From assembly GCF_007786455.1 (NCBI RefSeq), contig NZ_VNJK01000001.1, positions 2,573,765 through 2,637,764 on the forward strand: a DNA stretch of 64,000 nucleotides, given 5' to 3'. Shown here in pieces: positions 1 through 7,969 of the stretch (position 1 is the first letter of the stretch; every line of letters begins with the position of its first letter). A program made the position numbers and the translations under genes. The DNA comes from Paenibacillus agilis (GTDB lineage: Bacteria; Bacillota; Bacilli; Paenibacillales; Paenibacillaceae). A model generated the notes under the pieces. It had not been told where the DNA came from, did no database searches, and saw only the letters and a program-made list of their open reading frames with translations.

Positions 1-626
1 GAGCTAGTTCAGGCGATTGTACCGCTTCCCATGCAAACTCTGCATCTCTCTTATTTTGCTTCGTCACGACTAGATTTTGCGGAGCTGGTGTTGCGTTCAT
101 TTGAATCGTATTACTTGGCTTTGATTCCGTACCGTTGCTGTACACCGCTGTTATGTAGATACTATTCATTTGACCCGTGGGCATATCTGTTAATGTCACT
201 TCATTTTTACCATGTACATCAGCTACACGCTTGCCGTTTACATACACCCAATAGTAAGACACATCAATTGCATTACTTGGCTTCCATGGTGTAGGTACCT
301 CTTTCCAGGATAGATCTACACTCGTCGCTGTTTGCCCTCGCACCGTGAATTCCTTCGGGATTGGTGTTGTATCTATCGTAAGGACATTACTTGGAGCAGA
401 CTCGACTCCATTTTTGTATACCGCTGTCACATAAACCTTATGTTCCTCCGGTCTGAATCCAGATAAATTAACGCTTGTTTTACCGCGTACATCCGTAATT
501 TTGTTGCCATTTACATACACCCAATAGTAGTCTAGTTCAGGTGATTGTACCCCATCCCATGCAAAATCTACTTCATCATCCGTTTGTTTCGTTACGACGA
601 AATTTTGCGGAGTTGATGTTGTCGTT
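1..626. repeat. Direct repeat copy 2 of 798-bp FN3-like triple module
   Basis: This stretch matches 799-1424 nearly base for base at an offset of 798 bp (266 codons), so the frame is kept. Differences are scattered single bases. The copy continues past the left edge. It encodes modules A and B and the start of C. Confidence 0.9.
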
Positions 627-1603
627 ACATTTCCCTCTACAATTATCGTTACCACGTTGCTTACACCAGAAACATCCCCATTTTTGTACGTCGCCGTTAC
701 ATAAATGCTGTGCTTGCCCGGCTGGAAACCAGACAGCGCAATCGTCGTTTTATTAGCTACCTTATTATTTTTCTTGCCATTTACGTAGATGGAATAGTGA
801 GCTAGTTTAGGCGATTGTACCGCTTCCCATGCAAACTCTGCATCTCTCTTGTTTTGCTTCGTCACGACTAGATTTTGCGGAGCTGGTGTTGCGTTCATTT
901 GAATCATATTACTTGGCTTTGATTCCGTACCGTTGCTGTACACCGCTGTTATGTAGATACTATTCATTTGACCCGTGGGCATATCTGTTAATGTCACTTC
1001 ATTTTTACCATGCACATCAGCTACACGCTTGCCGTTTACATACACCCAATAGTAAGACACATCGATTGCATTGCTTGGCTTCCATGGTGTAGGTACTTCT
1101 TTCCAGGCTAGATCTACACTCGTCGCTGTTTGCCCTCGCACCGTGAGTTCCTTCGGGATTGGTGTTGTATCTATCGTAAGGACATTACTTGAAGCAGACT
1201 CGACTCCATTTTTGTATACCGCTGTCACATAAACCTTATGTTCCTCCGGTCTGAATCCAGATAAATTAACGCTTGTTTTACCGCGTACATCCGTAATTTT
1301 GTTGCCATTTACATACACCCAATAGTAGTCTAGTTCAGGTGATTGTACCCCATCCCATGCAAAATCTACTTCATCATCCGTTTGTTTCGTTACGACGAAA
1401 TTTTGCGGAGCTGATGTTGTCATTACATTGAACATATTTCTTGGACTAGCTTCTACACCGTTTTTATAAACAGATGTAGTAACTGAGACTCCCTTTCCAT
1501 CAAGCGCACCATTTGCCAAAGCATTTGCCTGATTCGGAATAGGAACTGAAGAGAGTATAACAATTAGTGCTAAATACCCGTATAAGTTCGCCTTATTACT
1601 CAA
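1..1603 (-). CDS. Secreted protein of fibronectin-III-like modules (C-terminus beyond window)
   Basis: The frame stays open on the minus strand from a TTG codon (1603-1601) to the window edge, about 534 codons, so the C-terminus is missing. TTG is chosen because a GGGG ribosome site lies about 9 bases upstream and a short hydrophobic signal peptide follows (LIVILSSVPIPNQANA, likely cut after ANA). The mature part is a string of about 85-90 residue modules. Each has a Trp near its start, a YxxYVNG segment and a closing (Y/I)VTAxYKNG segment, the layout of FN3-type beta-sandwiches. Three module types (A, B, C) occur in order and then repeat. FN3 modules in secreted proteins of Gram-positive bacteria usually act as spacers or adhesive units beside an enzyme or anchor domain. 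No catalytic or anchoring part is visible, so the function is open. Confidence 0.75.
   Translation of the reverse strand, partial: MSNKANLYGYLALIVILSSVPIPNQANALANGALDGKGVSVTTSVYKNGVEASPRNMFNVMTTSAPQNFVVTKQTDDEVDFAWDGVQSPELDYYWVYVNGNKITDVRGKTSVNLSGFRPEEHKVYVTAVYKNGVESASSNVLTIDTTPIPKELTVRGQTATSVDLAWKEVPTPWKPSNAIDVSYYWVYVNGKRVADVHGKNEVTLTDMPTGQMNSIYITAVYSNGTESKPSNMIQMNATPAPQNLVVTKQNKRDAEFAWEAVQSPKLAHYSIYVNGKKNNKVANKTTIALSGFQPGKHSIYVTATYKNGDVSGVSNVVTIIVEGNVTTTSTPQNFVVTKQTDDEVDFAWDGVQSPELDYYWVYVNGNKITDVRGKTSVNLSGFRPEEHKVYVTAVYKNGVESAPSNVLTIDTTPIPKEFTVRGQTATSVDLSWKEVPTPWKPSNAIDVSYYWVYVNGKRVADVHGKNEVTLTDMPTGQMNSIYITAVYSNGTESKPSNTIQMNATPAPQNLVVTKQNKRDAEFAWEAVQSPELA
799..1424. repeat. Direct repeat copy 1 of 798-bp FN3-like triple module
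   Basis: This is the partner of 1-626 at an offset of 798 bp. Near identity at DNA level, including synonymous positions, points to a recent in-frame duplication or ongoing gene conversion rather than old domain amplification. Confidence 0.9.
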
Positions 1604-1865
1604 TGATGTCATCCCCTTTTATGTATATGAACTATATATATCGGTTAAATATGCCAAGAAATAATACTAATATACTATTAAACTTGAAAAATACACTTCT
1701 TCTGTCATATAAATCAAAAATGTAACCATCATGTCACATTTCCAATGTTTCACTGTACGGCTTATTACAGTCCAAATCCAATTTATTAACAAACTGCCTA
1801 TATTAAGTATCTATGTTATTATGAAAATCAGTACATCAACAACAGTATCTACGAGGTGATTCATA

Positions 1866-2747
1866 TTGAGAAATGAGCAAGAAATGTTTGACTTAATACT
1901 CGGTGTCGCTAACAAAGACGAACGTGTACGAGCTGTCTATATGAATGGCTCCAGAACGAACCCTAATGCACCAAAAGATATTTTTCAAGACTATGATATC
2001 GTTTATGTCGTAACTGAGACAGAATCCTTTTTACAAGATGAGAAGTGGATTGATGTGTTTGGCGAACGGTTAATGATGCAAGAGCCAGATAAAAATGATC
2101 AAGCTGCGGGTATAGAGACTCATTATGATCGTACATATATCTACCTAATGCTATTCACAGATGGCAATCGTATCGACCTTCGCCTTCAAACAAAAGAGGC
2201 TATGCTTGAGACCTATATGGAAGATAGTCTTACTGTTCCATTATTGGACAAGGACAATATACTACCGTCTATTCCTGCCCCCACAGACAGCATCTACTAT
2301 GTAAAGCAGCCTACTGAAGCGGAGTTTATGAACTGCTGCAATGAATTCTGGTGGTGTCAACAAAACGTGGTGAAAGGAATATGGCGAGACGAATTGCCGT
2401 ATGCGAAACTCATGTACGAGCACACATCGAGAACTCCTTTAGATGAAATGGTGTCATGGTGGATCGGCACTAAGCATGATTTCAAAGTTTCAACGGGCAA
2501 GATGGGAAAATACTTCAAAACACATCTACCGGCAGTGTATTGGAATATGTATAAAGCAACTTATTCGGATGCGGACTACGAAAAGATGTGGGAAGCTATC
2601 TTTATCACATGCGAGTTGTTTAGGACGATAGCACAAGAGGTAGCTGCAGCCTATTCATATACATACTGCTTGGATGATGATACGAATATGACTGCATATT
2701 TAAAACGAGTGAGAGAGTTGCCAGAAGATGCGCGGGAGATCTATTAA
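1866..2747 (+). CDS. aadK: ANT(6)-type aminoglycoside 6-adenylyltransferase
   Basis: The 293-residue product matches the length (about 285-300) and layout of streptomycin 6-adenylyltransferases such as AadK of Bacillus and ANT(6)-Ia. These transfer AMP from ATP to the 6-hydroxyl of streptomycin in the cytoplasm. The N-terminal nucleotidyltransferase signature NGSRTNPNAPKDIFQDYD (residues 27-44) supplies the GSR loop and metal-binding Asp42/Asp44. The C-terminal half is the helical aminoglycoside-binding domain. The start is TTG (1866), about 8 bases behind a GAGGTGAT ribosome site. It is divergent from the FN3 protein, with 262 bp between them. No insertion sequence or integron signature flanks it, so a resident chromosomal gene is likelier than a recent import. 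Actual resistance cannot be read from sequence. Confidence 0.9.
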   Translation: MRNEQEMFDLILGVANKDERVRAVYMNGSRTNPNAPKDIFQDYDIVYVVTETESFLQDEKWIDVFGERLMMQEPDKNDQAAGIETHYDRTYIYLMLFTDGNRIDLRLQTKEAMLETYMEDSLTVPLLDKDNILPSIPAPTDSIYYVKQPTEAEFMNCCNEFWWCQQNVVKGIWRDELPYAKLMYEHTSRTPLDEMVSWWIGTKHDFKVSTGKMGKYFKTHLPAVYWNMYKATYSDADYEKMWEAIFITCELFRTIAQEVAAAYSYTYCLDDDTNMTAYLKRVRELPEDAREIY

Positions 2748-2891
2748 TACTAGCGAAGTCAAGATTGTTTATACTTCAAAATTTTCATAACTATAATTCT
2801 TTCGATTATGTGAAGTATTCGGTACAAATACACAATATAGCCCCTAACTAGCCGCTGCAATCACTTCATAGGTCGAGTTTGAGGCTATTTT

Positions 2892-3587
2892 TTATTTAGA
2901 TACCGACTTCAAGGCTGCAACATGAGCGGACCTAGTCTTTGGATCGGTAATATTAACATTATGTATAGCTTGATACATTTGTTGTATTTTCTCATGCGAA
3001 AGAAGCGGTTCGCCCGTTGTTGCCTTAAGTCTATTTAACTTGCGATTAATAAATTCAGATAACTCAACATCGTACACAACCAACTCATTTGATTCAATTT
3101 TACGCAACTCCGGATCAATAGCAAAACGACAGCGCATCGTAAAAGAAATGATGGAGATATAAAGTACATTAGACTCGTTTTTCAAAAGCCCTTCAAGGGC
3201 TTTTATATGTCCATAATTTTGCATGAGGGGGTTGTACATCTTAAACCTGCGATCTACAGTCCAATATTTCTCCGACTTGCTCCCTTTTATTTCGCCCTTA
3301 TAGTTTTTCGTCTCAACAACAAATATGCCATACGGTGAAATAATAATATGGTCAATTTGAGCATACCCAGAGCGAGATTTTTTATTAGGTATCATTATGT
3401 CGCTTGCGTATAGACAATTCTTTGGTAACTGGTCCAATTGAATATTAATTTTATACTCGCCAATCTCACCAATACGAGTAGATTCAATCTTTGATTTCTT
3501 ACTTGCCGTCTTCTTTACGGTAGTTGTCCCTTGCTTTAAGCTTTGTTTCTTTCCGATTCCAAATAAACGTAGCAGCTTTTTTATCAT
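2892..3587 (-). CDS. NERD (nuclease-related) domain protein
   Basis: The 231-residue protein has a short basic N-terminus, then a NERD domain from about residue 40 to 150. GEIGEYKIN is the entry motif, and QIDHIIIS followed by VVETKNYKG gives the D...ExK pattern shared with restriction-like nucleases. The family is named for this resemblance; its biochemical role is poorly known, and DNA processing or stress functions are guesses. I chose ATG 3587 over the in-frame ATG at 3602 because GGAAAGGA lies 5-7 bases upstream of the inner one and nothing usable precedes the outer one. It converges on the ANT(6) gene. An inverted repeat (ATAGCC/GGCTAT, then six T) around 2838-2893 could end the plus-strand gene but has a 40-base loop. 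Confidence 0.75.
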   Translation of the reverse strand: MIKKLLRLFGIGKKQSLKQGTTTVKKTASKKSKIESTRIGEIGEYKINIQLDQLPKNCLYASDIMIPNKKSRSGYAQIDHIIISPYGIFVVETKNYKGEIKGSKSEKYWTVDRRFKMYNPLMQNYGHIKALEGLLKNESNVLYISIISFTMRCRFAIDPELRKIESNELVVYDVELSEFINRKLNRLKATTGEPLLSHEKIQQMYQAIHNVNITDPKTRSAHVAALKSVSK

Positions 3588-3639
3588 GTTTATCCTTTCC
3601 ATTTCAACGTTTATTTACAATGTAAATAGGCTATAGACA

Positions 3640-4029
3640 TTACTCACTTTCCCCATACGGATAATGGTGCTCTGATTGCGACTGAAACTCTTTAAGGTTT
3701 GAAATTTTATTTTCAGCGGTAAATAAAACAATAGATACACCATTGAATTGATGACTCACATCCTCGTGTTCACAATGAAAGTACCATTCAACAGCAGATG
3801 TATCATTTTGATGGATAAATTGTTTAATCCTCCACTCTAGCACCCTCCCCTGTAAGTTCCAATCCGCAAACCATTGTTTTACCTGCTCAATGCCACGATA
3901 TTTGGGACCATAACACTCGCTGTAAATGATGTCCGAACTAAAAATTTCCTCCAATGCAGTGGCATCTTTATGTATCCATGCCGTGAAATAACTCTCGATG
4001 ATCTTTTCTCTTTGTAAAAAGATGATAGA
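3640..4029 (-). pseudogene. SnoaL/NTF2-like protein with no evident start codon
   Basis: The frame encodes a SnoaL/NTF2-like fold protein with the family pattern SECYGPKYRGIEQVKQWF, then VEWYFHCEHE and LKEFQSQSEHHYPYG at the C-terminus. Relatives are about 115-120 residues and begin with a helix like EKIIESYFTAWIHKDA. That helix is encoded here in frame (about 3957-4005), upstream of the only recognised start, a TTG at 3954 that lacks a ribosome site and would cut off the first helix. Between the in-frame TGA (4032-4030) and this TTG there is no ATG, GTG or TTG; a TTA (4017-4015) sits about where a start is expected. Either the start was lost by point mutation or an unusual codon is used. The rest of the frame is intact, so decay, if real, is recent. 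Confidence 0.5.
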
Positions 4030-4084
4030 TCAGCCCCCAGCTACGCGTATACGCTCTGATATGCTCTTAATTCCTCGCTGCTAT

Positions 4085-4510
4085 TTACAGAGTGCGTCGA
4101 TGTTGTAACTGTTCAATAGCAGGTACCGTAAAACAAGCTAAATTTGCAGGCAGTTCCTCGAGACTAAACCATTTCATATCTGCGATTGCTCCACCTGACT
4201 CCATATTGCGAGCTTCTCCACTTTTCACAGTTACTTCATAAATTGCGGAAATCCAATGTTCTTCGTGTTCGGGTCGAATCGTTTCAGCCATACACAGCAA
4301 ACCTTGAATCTCTATTTCAAGATTCACTTCTTCCATAACTTCTCGGATAACACAACTTTCTAAACTTTCAAAAGGATCTACCTTGCCACCGGGAATGCTC
4401 CACTTGTCTTTTTCTGGGTTTCTATTTCTCAACACTAATAGAATTTCATTCTTCTCATTCCAAATTACTGCGCCAACACCAATCCGTGGGAGTAAATACT
4501 TCGAAGTCAT
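4085..4510 (-). CDS. Nudix hydrolase
   Basis: The 141-residue product is a typical small Nudix pyrophosphohydrolase. The Nudix box is visible as GGKVDPFESLESCVIREVME (about residues 43-62), followed by EVNLEI, matching GX5EX7REUXEE. The usual Gly after the second Glu pair is Asn, a minor departure seen in some active members. The substrate (damaged nucleotides, sugar nucleotides or others) cannot be predicted. Start ATG 4510 is preceded by AGGAGAGGAG at good spacing; a longer frame to 4558 has no better site. It lies between the SnoaL-like remnant and the GNAT gene on the same strand with gaps that suggest separate transcription. Confidence 0.85.
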   Translation of the reverse strand: MTSKYLLPRIGVGAVIWNEKNEILLVLRNRNPEKDKWSIPGGKVDPFESLESCVIREVMEEVNLEIEIQGLLCMAETIRPEHEEHWISAIYEVTVKSGEARNMESGGAIADMKWFSLEELPANLACFTVPAIEQLQHRRTL

Positions 4511-4610
4511 CTTGATTCTCCTCTCCTTTTTCTCTTCCAGGATCAAAGCCGCACACATTACGTATCACCTTTAATTTCAAATCACTTTCCCCTGTAAATG
4601 TAATGAAAAA

Positions 4611-4636
4611 GAGAGGACCTGAATTACGTTCCTCCC
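4611..4636 (-). terminator. Rho-independent terminator after GNAT gene
   Basis: Read on the minus strand, GGGAGGA and TCCTCTC form a stem followed by TTTTT. It lies about 70 bp downstream of the GNAT stop. Confidence 0.6.
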
Positions 4637-4702
4637 TTTAATGTATCCTGCACGGCGTCAAATCGGACTATTATTCTGACGCGCCAATAACCGGCTGCTT
4701 AC

Positions 4703-5122
4703 CTATTTCTCTATTACCGTGAACATCCCTGTCATTCCTGGCGAATAGTCTTTGAATCCCAATTTTTCATAGAATGGCTCTTCGCCTTGTGAAGCAAATA
4801 AACCAACAAAACCAGCTCCAACACAATGTAGACGGATGTACTGCATCAGTTTGTCTACAATTTGTTGGCCAATGCCCAATTTCTGATAGTCAGGTAATAC
4901 AGCAACATCTTGTATGTAGTAATACATGGCTCCGTCACCAACAATTCGTCCCATACCGACCACCTGATCATCACTTATGACAACTACAGCGTACACAGAG
5001 TTATCAATCGATCGCTCTGTCATGTCTATATTAACGTTCCCCCAGCCTACTGCTTCCCATAGTGTCTTATGTTCTAACACAGTTGGACGACGCTCGATGA
5101 TCTCGTATTGTTTGTTGTGCAT
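4703..5122 (-). CDS. GNAT family N-acetyltransferase
   Basis: The 139-residue protein has the GNAT fold. Motif A is clear: IQDVAVLPDYQKLGIGQQIV, where QKLGIG is the acetyl-CoA pyrophosphate loop (Q/RxxGxG/A). The C-terminal FYEKLGFKDY is the usual closing strand of small-molecule acetyltransferases. The acceptor is unknown. Start ATG 5122 is chosen over 5170 because AGGTGG lies about 8 bases upstream. It is divergent from the triterpene cyclase gene; the AT-rich 5123-5369 gap must hold both promoters. Confidence 0.85.
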   Translation of the reverse strand: MHNKQYEIIERRPTVLEHKTLWEAVGWGNVNIDMTERSIDNSVYAVVVISDDQVVGMGRIVGDGAMYYYIQDVAVLPDYQKLGIGQQIVDKLMQYIRLHCVGAGFVGLFASQGEEPFYEKLGFKDYSPGMTGMFTVIEK

Positions 5123-5369
5123 ATATAAACCACCTTTTCTGTTAAGTTGGGTGGTCGCTATCGATAACAACCACCATTATGAATTTAAATTGTAGTGTGC
5201 ATGCTCCATGTTGCTCATCCCCCTTTCTAATTCAATTTTAATTTATAAATTTAAAATAAACAATAAATTTTACCAAATCAATGTTCGAATAGGACAGAGT
5301 GAAAATGAATATTGTCAATAAAGATACAAAAGAAAGATTTTTCACCATGACTATTGGAGGGATGAAGCA

Positions 5370-7376
5370 ATGAACCGAAGGGCGAACATAGAGTCGGGAA
5401 TCGATCGTCTCATTCAACAACTGCTGATGGCCCAAGCTCCTGATGGCTCATGGAGGTTTTGTTTTGAGAGCGGGACGATGACAGACAGCTATATGATTAT
5501 TATCGTACGCGTGCTGCAGCTTTCTGAGGATGAGTTAGTGAAGCAATTAAGCCAACGCATAGTATCTAGGCAGCATCCGGAGGGCTACTGGAGCGTATAT
5601 CCGAACGAAACGAACGGCAATTTATCATCTACAGTAGAGGCCTATTACGCGCTTCTTTATTCTGGGACGATGAAAAAAGATGATCCTATCCTATTAAAAG
5701 CAAAGGCATATATTTTAAGCAATGGTGGGATGCAGCAAGCTAACAGTGTGCTAACAAAAACGATGTTAGCAGCCACAGGGCAGCGCCCATGGCCTCGCTC
5801 CTATACGGTGCCTATTGAATTCCTGCTGCTTCCCGAATGGTCGCCGATTAGTTTCTACGATATTGTGGGCTATGCCAGAGTACATATCGCCCCAATTCTT
5901 ATCATGAGCAGCCTACCTGATACAACAATACCTGAAGGAGCTCCTGATCTTTCCGATTTAATTTTGCCAAATCGAAGTTGGGAGTATGAGAGTGAAAGCT
6001 TTAATCATACTGACGATATTCAACAACAGCAGTGCTTGTACGAGGATTACTTCGCATATGACTTTTCAAATTTTCAGTCAACTTACAACTCTGTGATACA
6101 ATCGGGAGAAGCGCACCGATCTCTACTTCAAAATGTAAAAAGAGAATTATTTCAATTGCTACCTTCCCCACAATCCGTTAAGCAAGAGGCTCGCAATAAA
6201 GCAGAAAGCTTCATGTTAGATCGAATTGAACCAAACGGCACGTTGTACAGTTATGCAAGTGCTACCTTTTTGATGATATTTGCTCTGCTCGCACTTGGAT
6301 ACGATCGGAACCATCCTCGTATCACTAAAGCTATTCAAGGGCTCAAATCATTCGTATGCCCTTCAGATAAACACTGGCATATTCAAAACTCACCGCCTAC
6401 CATTTGGGATACCGCACTTATCAGCCACGCCTTTCAGCAAGCTGGATTGCCCGTTCAACATGGAGCCATTCAACGCGCAGGTGCATACTTATTGTCACGT
6501 CAGCAGCATAAATTCGGAGATTGGCAGTTCCATAATCCGAATACACCTCCTGGTGGTTGGGGGTTTTCAGATATTAACACCATTATTCCCGATATCGATG
6601 ACACGACCGCTGCCCTTCGTGCTATAAATAAGCTGGCAAGCAGCAACACTTCTTATGCTGCTGCTTATGATAAGGGTCTTCAGTGGCTGTTGTCGATGCA
6701 AAATGATGATGGCGGTTGGCCAGCATTTGAGAAAAATACGAATAAAACGATATTGACGTGGCTGCCTTATGACGGTGCGAATGCTGCACTTACAGACCCT
6801 TCTACTGCTGATTTGACAGGGAGAACATTAGAATATTTGGGAAGTACAGCTCAACTTAAGCTGGAACATGCTTTTGTACGCCGTGGTGCAGATTGGTTAA
6901 TGAATCATCAACAGCAAGACGGATCGTGGTATGGGAAATGGGGAATTAGTTATATTTACGGTACTTGGGCTGCGGTAACAGGATTGGCGGCTGTAGGAGT
7001 AGATGCATCTAACCCAGCTCTAGTACGGGCAGCACGTTGGTTATCTCGGATACAGAATCAAGATGGCGGATGGGGTGAATCGTGTGAGAGCGATCGTAAA
7101 AAAACATATATCCCGCTGCATCTATCCACACCTTCGCAGACAGCATGGGCCTTGGATGCACTTATCGCTGTTTCTCCACAGCCAACTGAAGAAATTGAAC
7201 GTGGAATCCAGAATCTGCTCTACATGCTCCAGCATCCAAATAAGCAATCAAATACGTATCCGACTGGTGCGGGCCTGCCCGGAAACTTCTATATTTATTA
7301 TCATAGCTATAATTACATTTGGCCCCTTCTAACGCTGGCCAATTATAAACGAAAATACTCGCCCCCATTGGGATAA
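5370..7376 (+). CDS. sqhC: Squalene-hopene / tetraprenyl-beta-curcumene cyclase (sporulenol synthase type)
   Basis: The 668-residue protein belongs to the squalene-hopene cyclase family (about 620-670 residues). The catalytic DxDD motif that protonates the terminal double bond is D408-I-D-D411 within IIPDIDDTTAALRA. Several QW repeats are present, for example Q-DGSW, Q-DGGWGES and Q-DDGGWPAF. Family members fold linear C30-C35 isoprenoids into pentacyclic or sporulenol-type terpenes on the cytoplasmic membrane face. In Bacillus the homologue SqhC makes sporulenol, a spore lipid, so either substrate class is possible. The start ATG follows GGAGGG at 9-10 bases; an ATG eight bases upstream is out of frame. 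It is monocistronic and ends at a strong hairpin. Confidence 0.92.
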   Translation: MNRRANIESGIDRLIQQLLMAQAPDGSWRFCFESGTMTDSYMIIIVRVLQLSEDELVKQLSQRIVSRQHPEGYWSVYPNETNGNLSSTVEAYYALLYSGTMKKDDPILLKAKAYILSNGGMQQANSVLTKTMLAATGQRPWPRSYTVPIEFLLLPEWSPISFYDIVGYARVHIAPILIMSSLPDTTIPEGAPDLSDLILPNRSWEYESESFNHTDDIQQQQCLYEDYFAYDFSNFQSTYNSVIQSGEAHRSLLQNVKRELFQLLPSPQSVKQEARNKAESFMLDRIEPNGTLYSYASATFLMIFALLALGYDRNHPRITKAIQGLKSFVCPSDKHWHIQNSPPTIWDTALISHAFQQAGLPVQHGAIQRAGAYLLSRQQHKFGDWQFHNPNTPPGGWGFSDINTIIPDIDDTTAALRAINKLASSNTSYAAAYDKGLQWLLSMQNDDGGWPAFEKNTNKTILTWLPYDGANAALTDPSTADLTGRTLEYLGSTAQLKLEHAFVRRGADWLMNHQQQDGSWYGKWGISYIYGTWAAVTGLAAVGVDASNPALVRAARWLSRIQNQDGGWGESCESDRKKTYIPLHLSTPSQTAWALDALIAVSPQPTEEIERGIQNLLYMLQHPNKQSNTYPTGAGLPGNFYIYYHSYNYIWPLLTLANYKRKYSPPLG

Positions 7377-7380
7377 AATA

Positions 7381-7422
7381 AAAAGGCTGCTATCGCAAGG
7401 AATGAGCGAATGGTAGCCTTTT
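7381..7422. terminator. Bidirectional terminator between sqhC and the lipoprotein gene
   Basis: AAAAGGCTGCTATCG pairs imperfectly with CGAATGGTAGCCTTTT. A/T runs on both flanks let it serve both convergent genes. Confidence 0.85.
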
Positions 7423-7462
7423 GCATTTGTAATAAATGTTTACTTATAAAATAGATGGATGG

Positions 7463-7969
7463 CTATTTAAGTGTAATATTCTGCTTCCAAGTTAATTCTT
7501 CCTTGTCGTCATTGCGGAATACAAATACAACTTGGCCTTGTTCGCCCTTCATTTTATCGTCATAAATAAACCCAGAGTATTGACCATTGCCGCTTAAATA
7601 GAATCCATCTCCTCCAGTAGCTCCATTCTTAGACGCTTCTTCAAATGTACTTACAATTTGATGATTATCGGATATCCACTTCATTTCTGCAAGCGCATAT
7701 CCTTCAGGAACTTGTTCAACTGTAAAATAAAACATGTTCCCTTCAAAGCCCTCTTGCTTGGTCTGGTCAACGATCATCAAAATAGGTACCTGCTTAATAA
7801 GTGATTGCGTTCGTTCTTTCTTTACTTGTTGATCAACAGGCTTTTGTTCAGCGGGCGGCGAAGCCGGAGATCCGGATTGTGCTGCTCCCCCACATGCGCT
7901 AGTCAACAGCAAAATAACGACTATTCCCCATACATACATCGATTTTATTTTCTTCATCGGTATCATCAA
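7463..7969 (-). CDS. Lipoprotein linked to a two-component system
   Basis: The product (168 residues from the outermost start) is a predicted lipoprotein: hydrophobic stretch VWGIVVILLLTSAC with lipobox LTSAC, then a Ser/Pro/Gln-rich linker and a compact domain of about 110 residues with no family I recognise. Three in-frame starts (TTG 7969, ATG 7966, ATG 7957) crowd the kinase stop; AGGAG lies just before the first. ATG 7957 gives the most typical signal peptide. The gene overlaps or abuts the histidine kinase stop, so translation is coupled. It may be an extracytoplasmic accessory of the kinase or one of its targets. Confidence 0.7.
   Translation of the reverse strand: MMIPMKKIKSMYVWGIVVILLLTSACGGAAQSGSPASPPAEQKPVDQQVKKERTQSLIKQVPILMIVDQTKQEGFEGNMFYFTVEQVPEGYALAEMKWISDNHQIVSTFEEASKNGATGGDGFYLSGNGQYSGFIYDDKMKGEQGQVVFVFRNDDKEELTWKQNITLK

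Noticed and set aside
1..1092. Plus-strand ORFs at 31-294, 541-756 and 829-1092
   Set aside because: They are antisense shadows of the FN3-like gene; they repeat only because the DNA repeats, and have no ribosome sites.
1..1424. Direct repeats as a CRISPR array or insertion element
   Set aside because: The units are coding, 798 bp, in frame, and have no spacers or terminal inverted repeats.
1866..2747. Acquired resistance cassette around ANT(6)
   Set aside because: No integrase, insertion element or attC-like repeat flanks the gene; a resident aadK-like gene is simpler.
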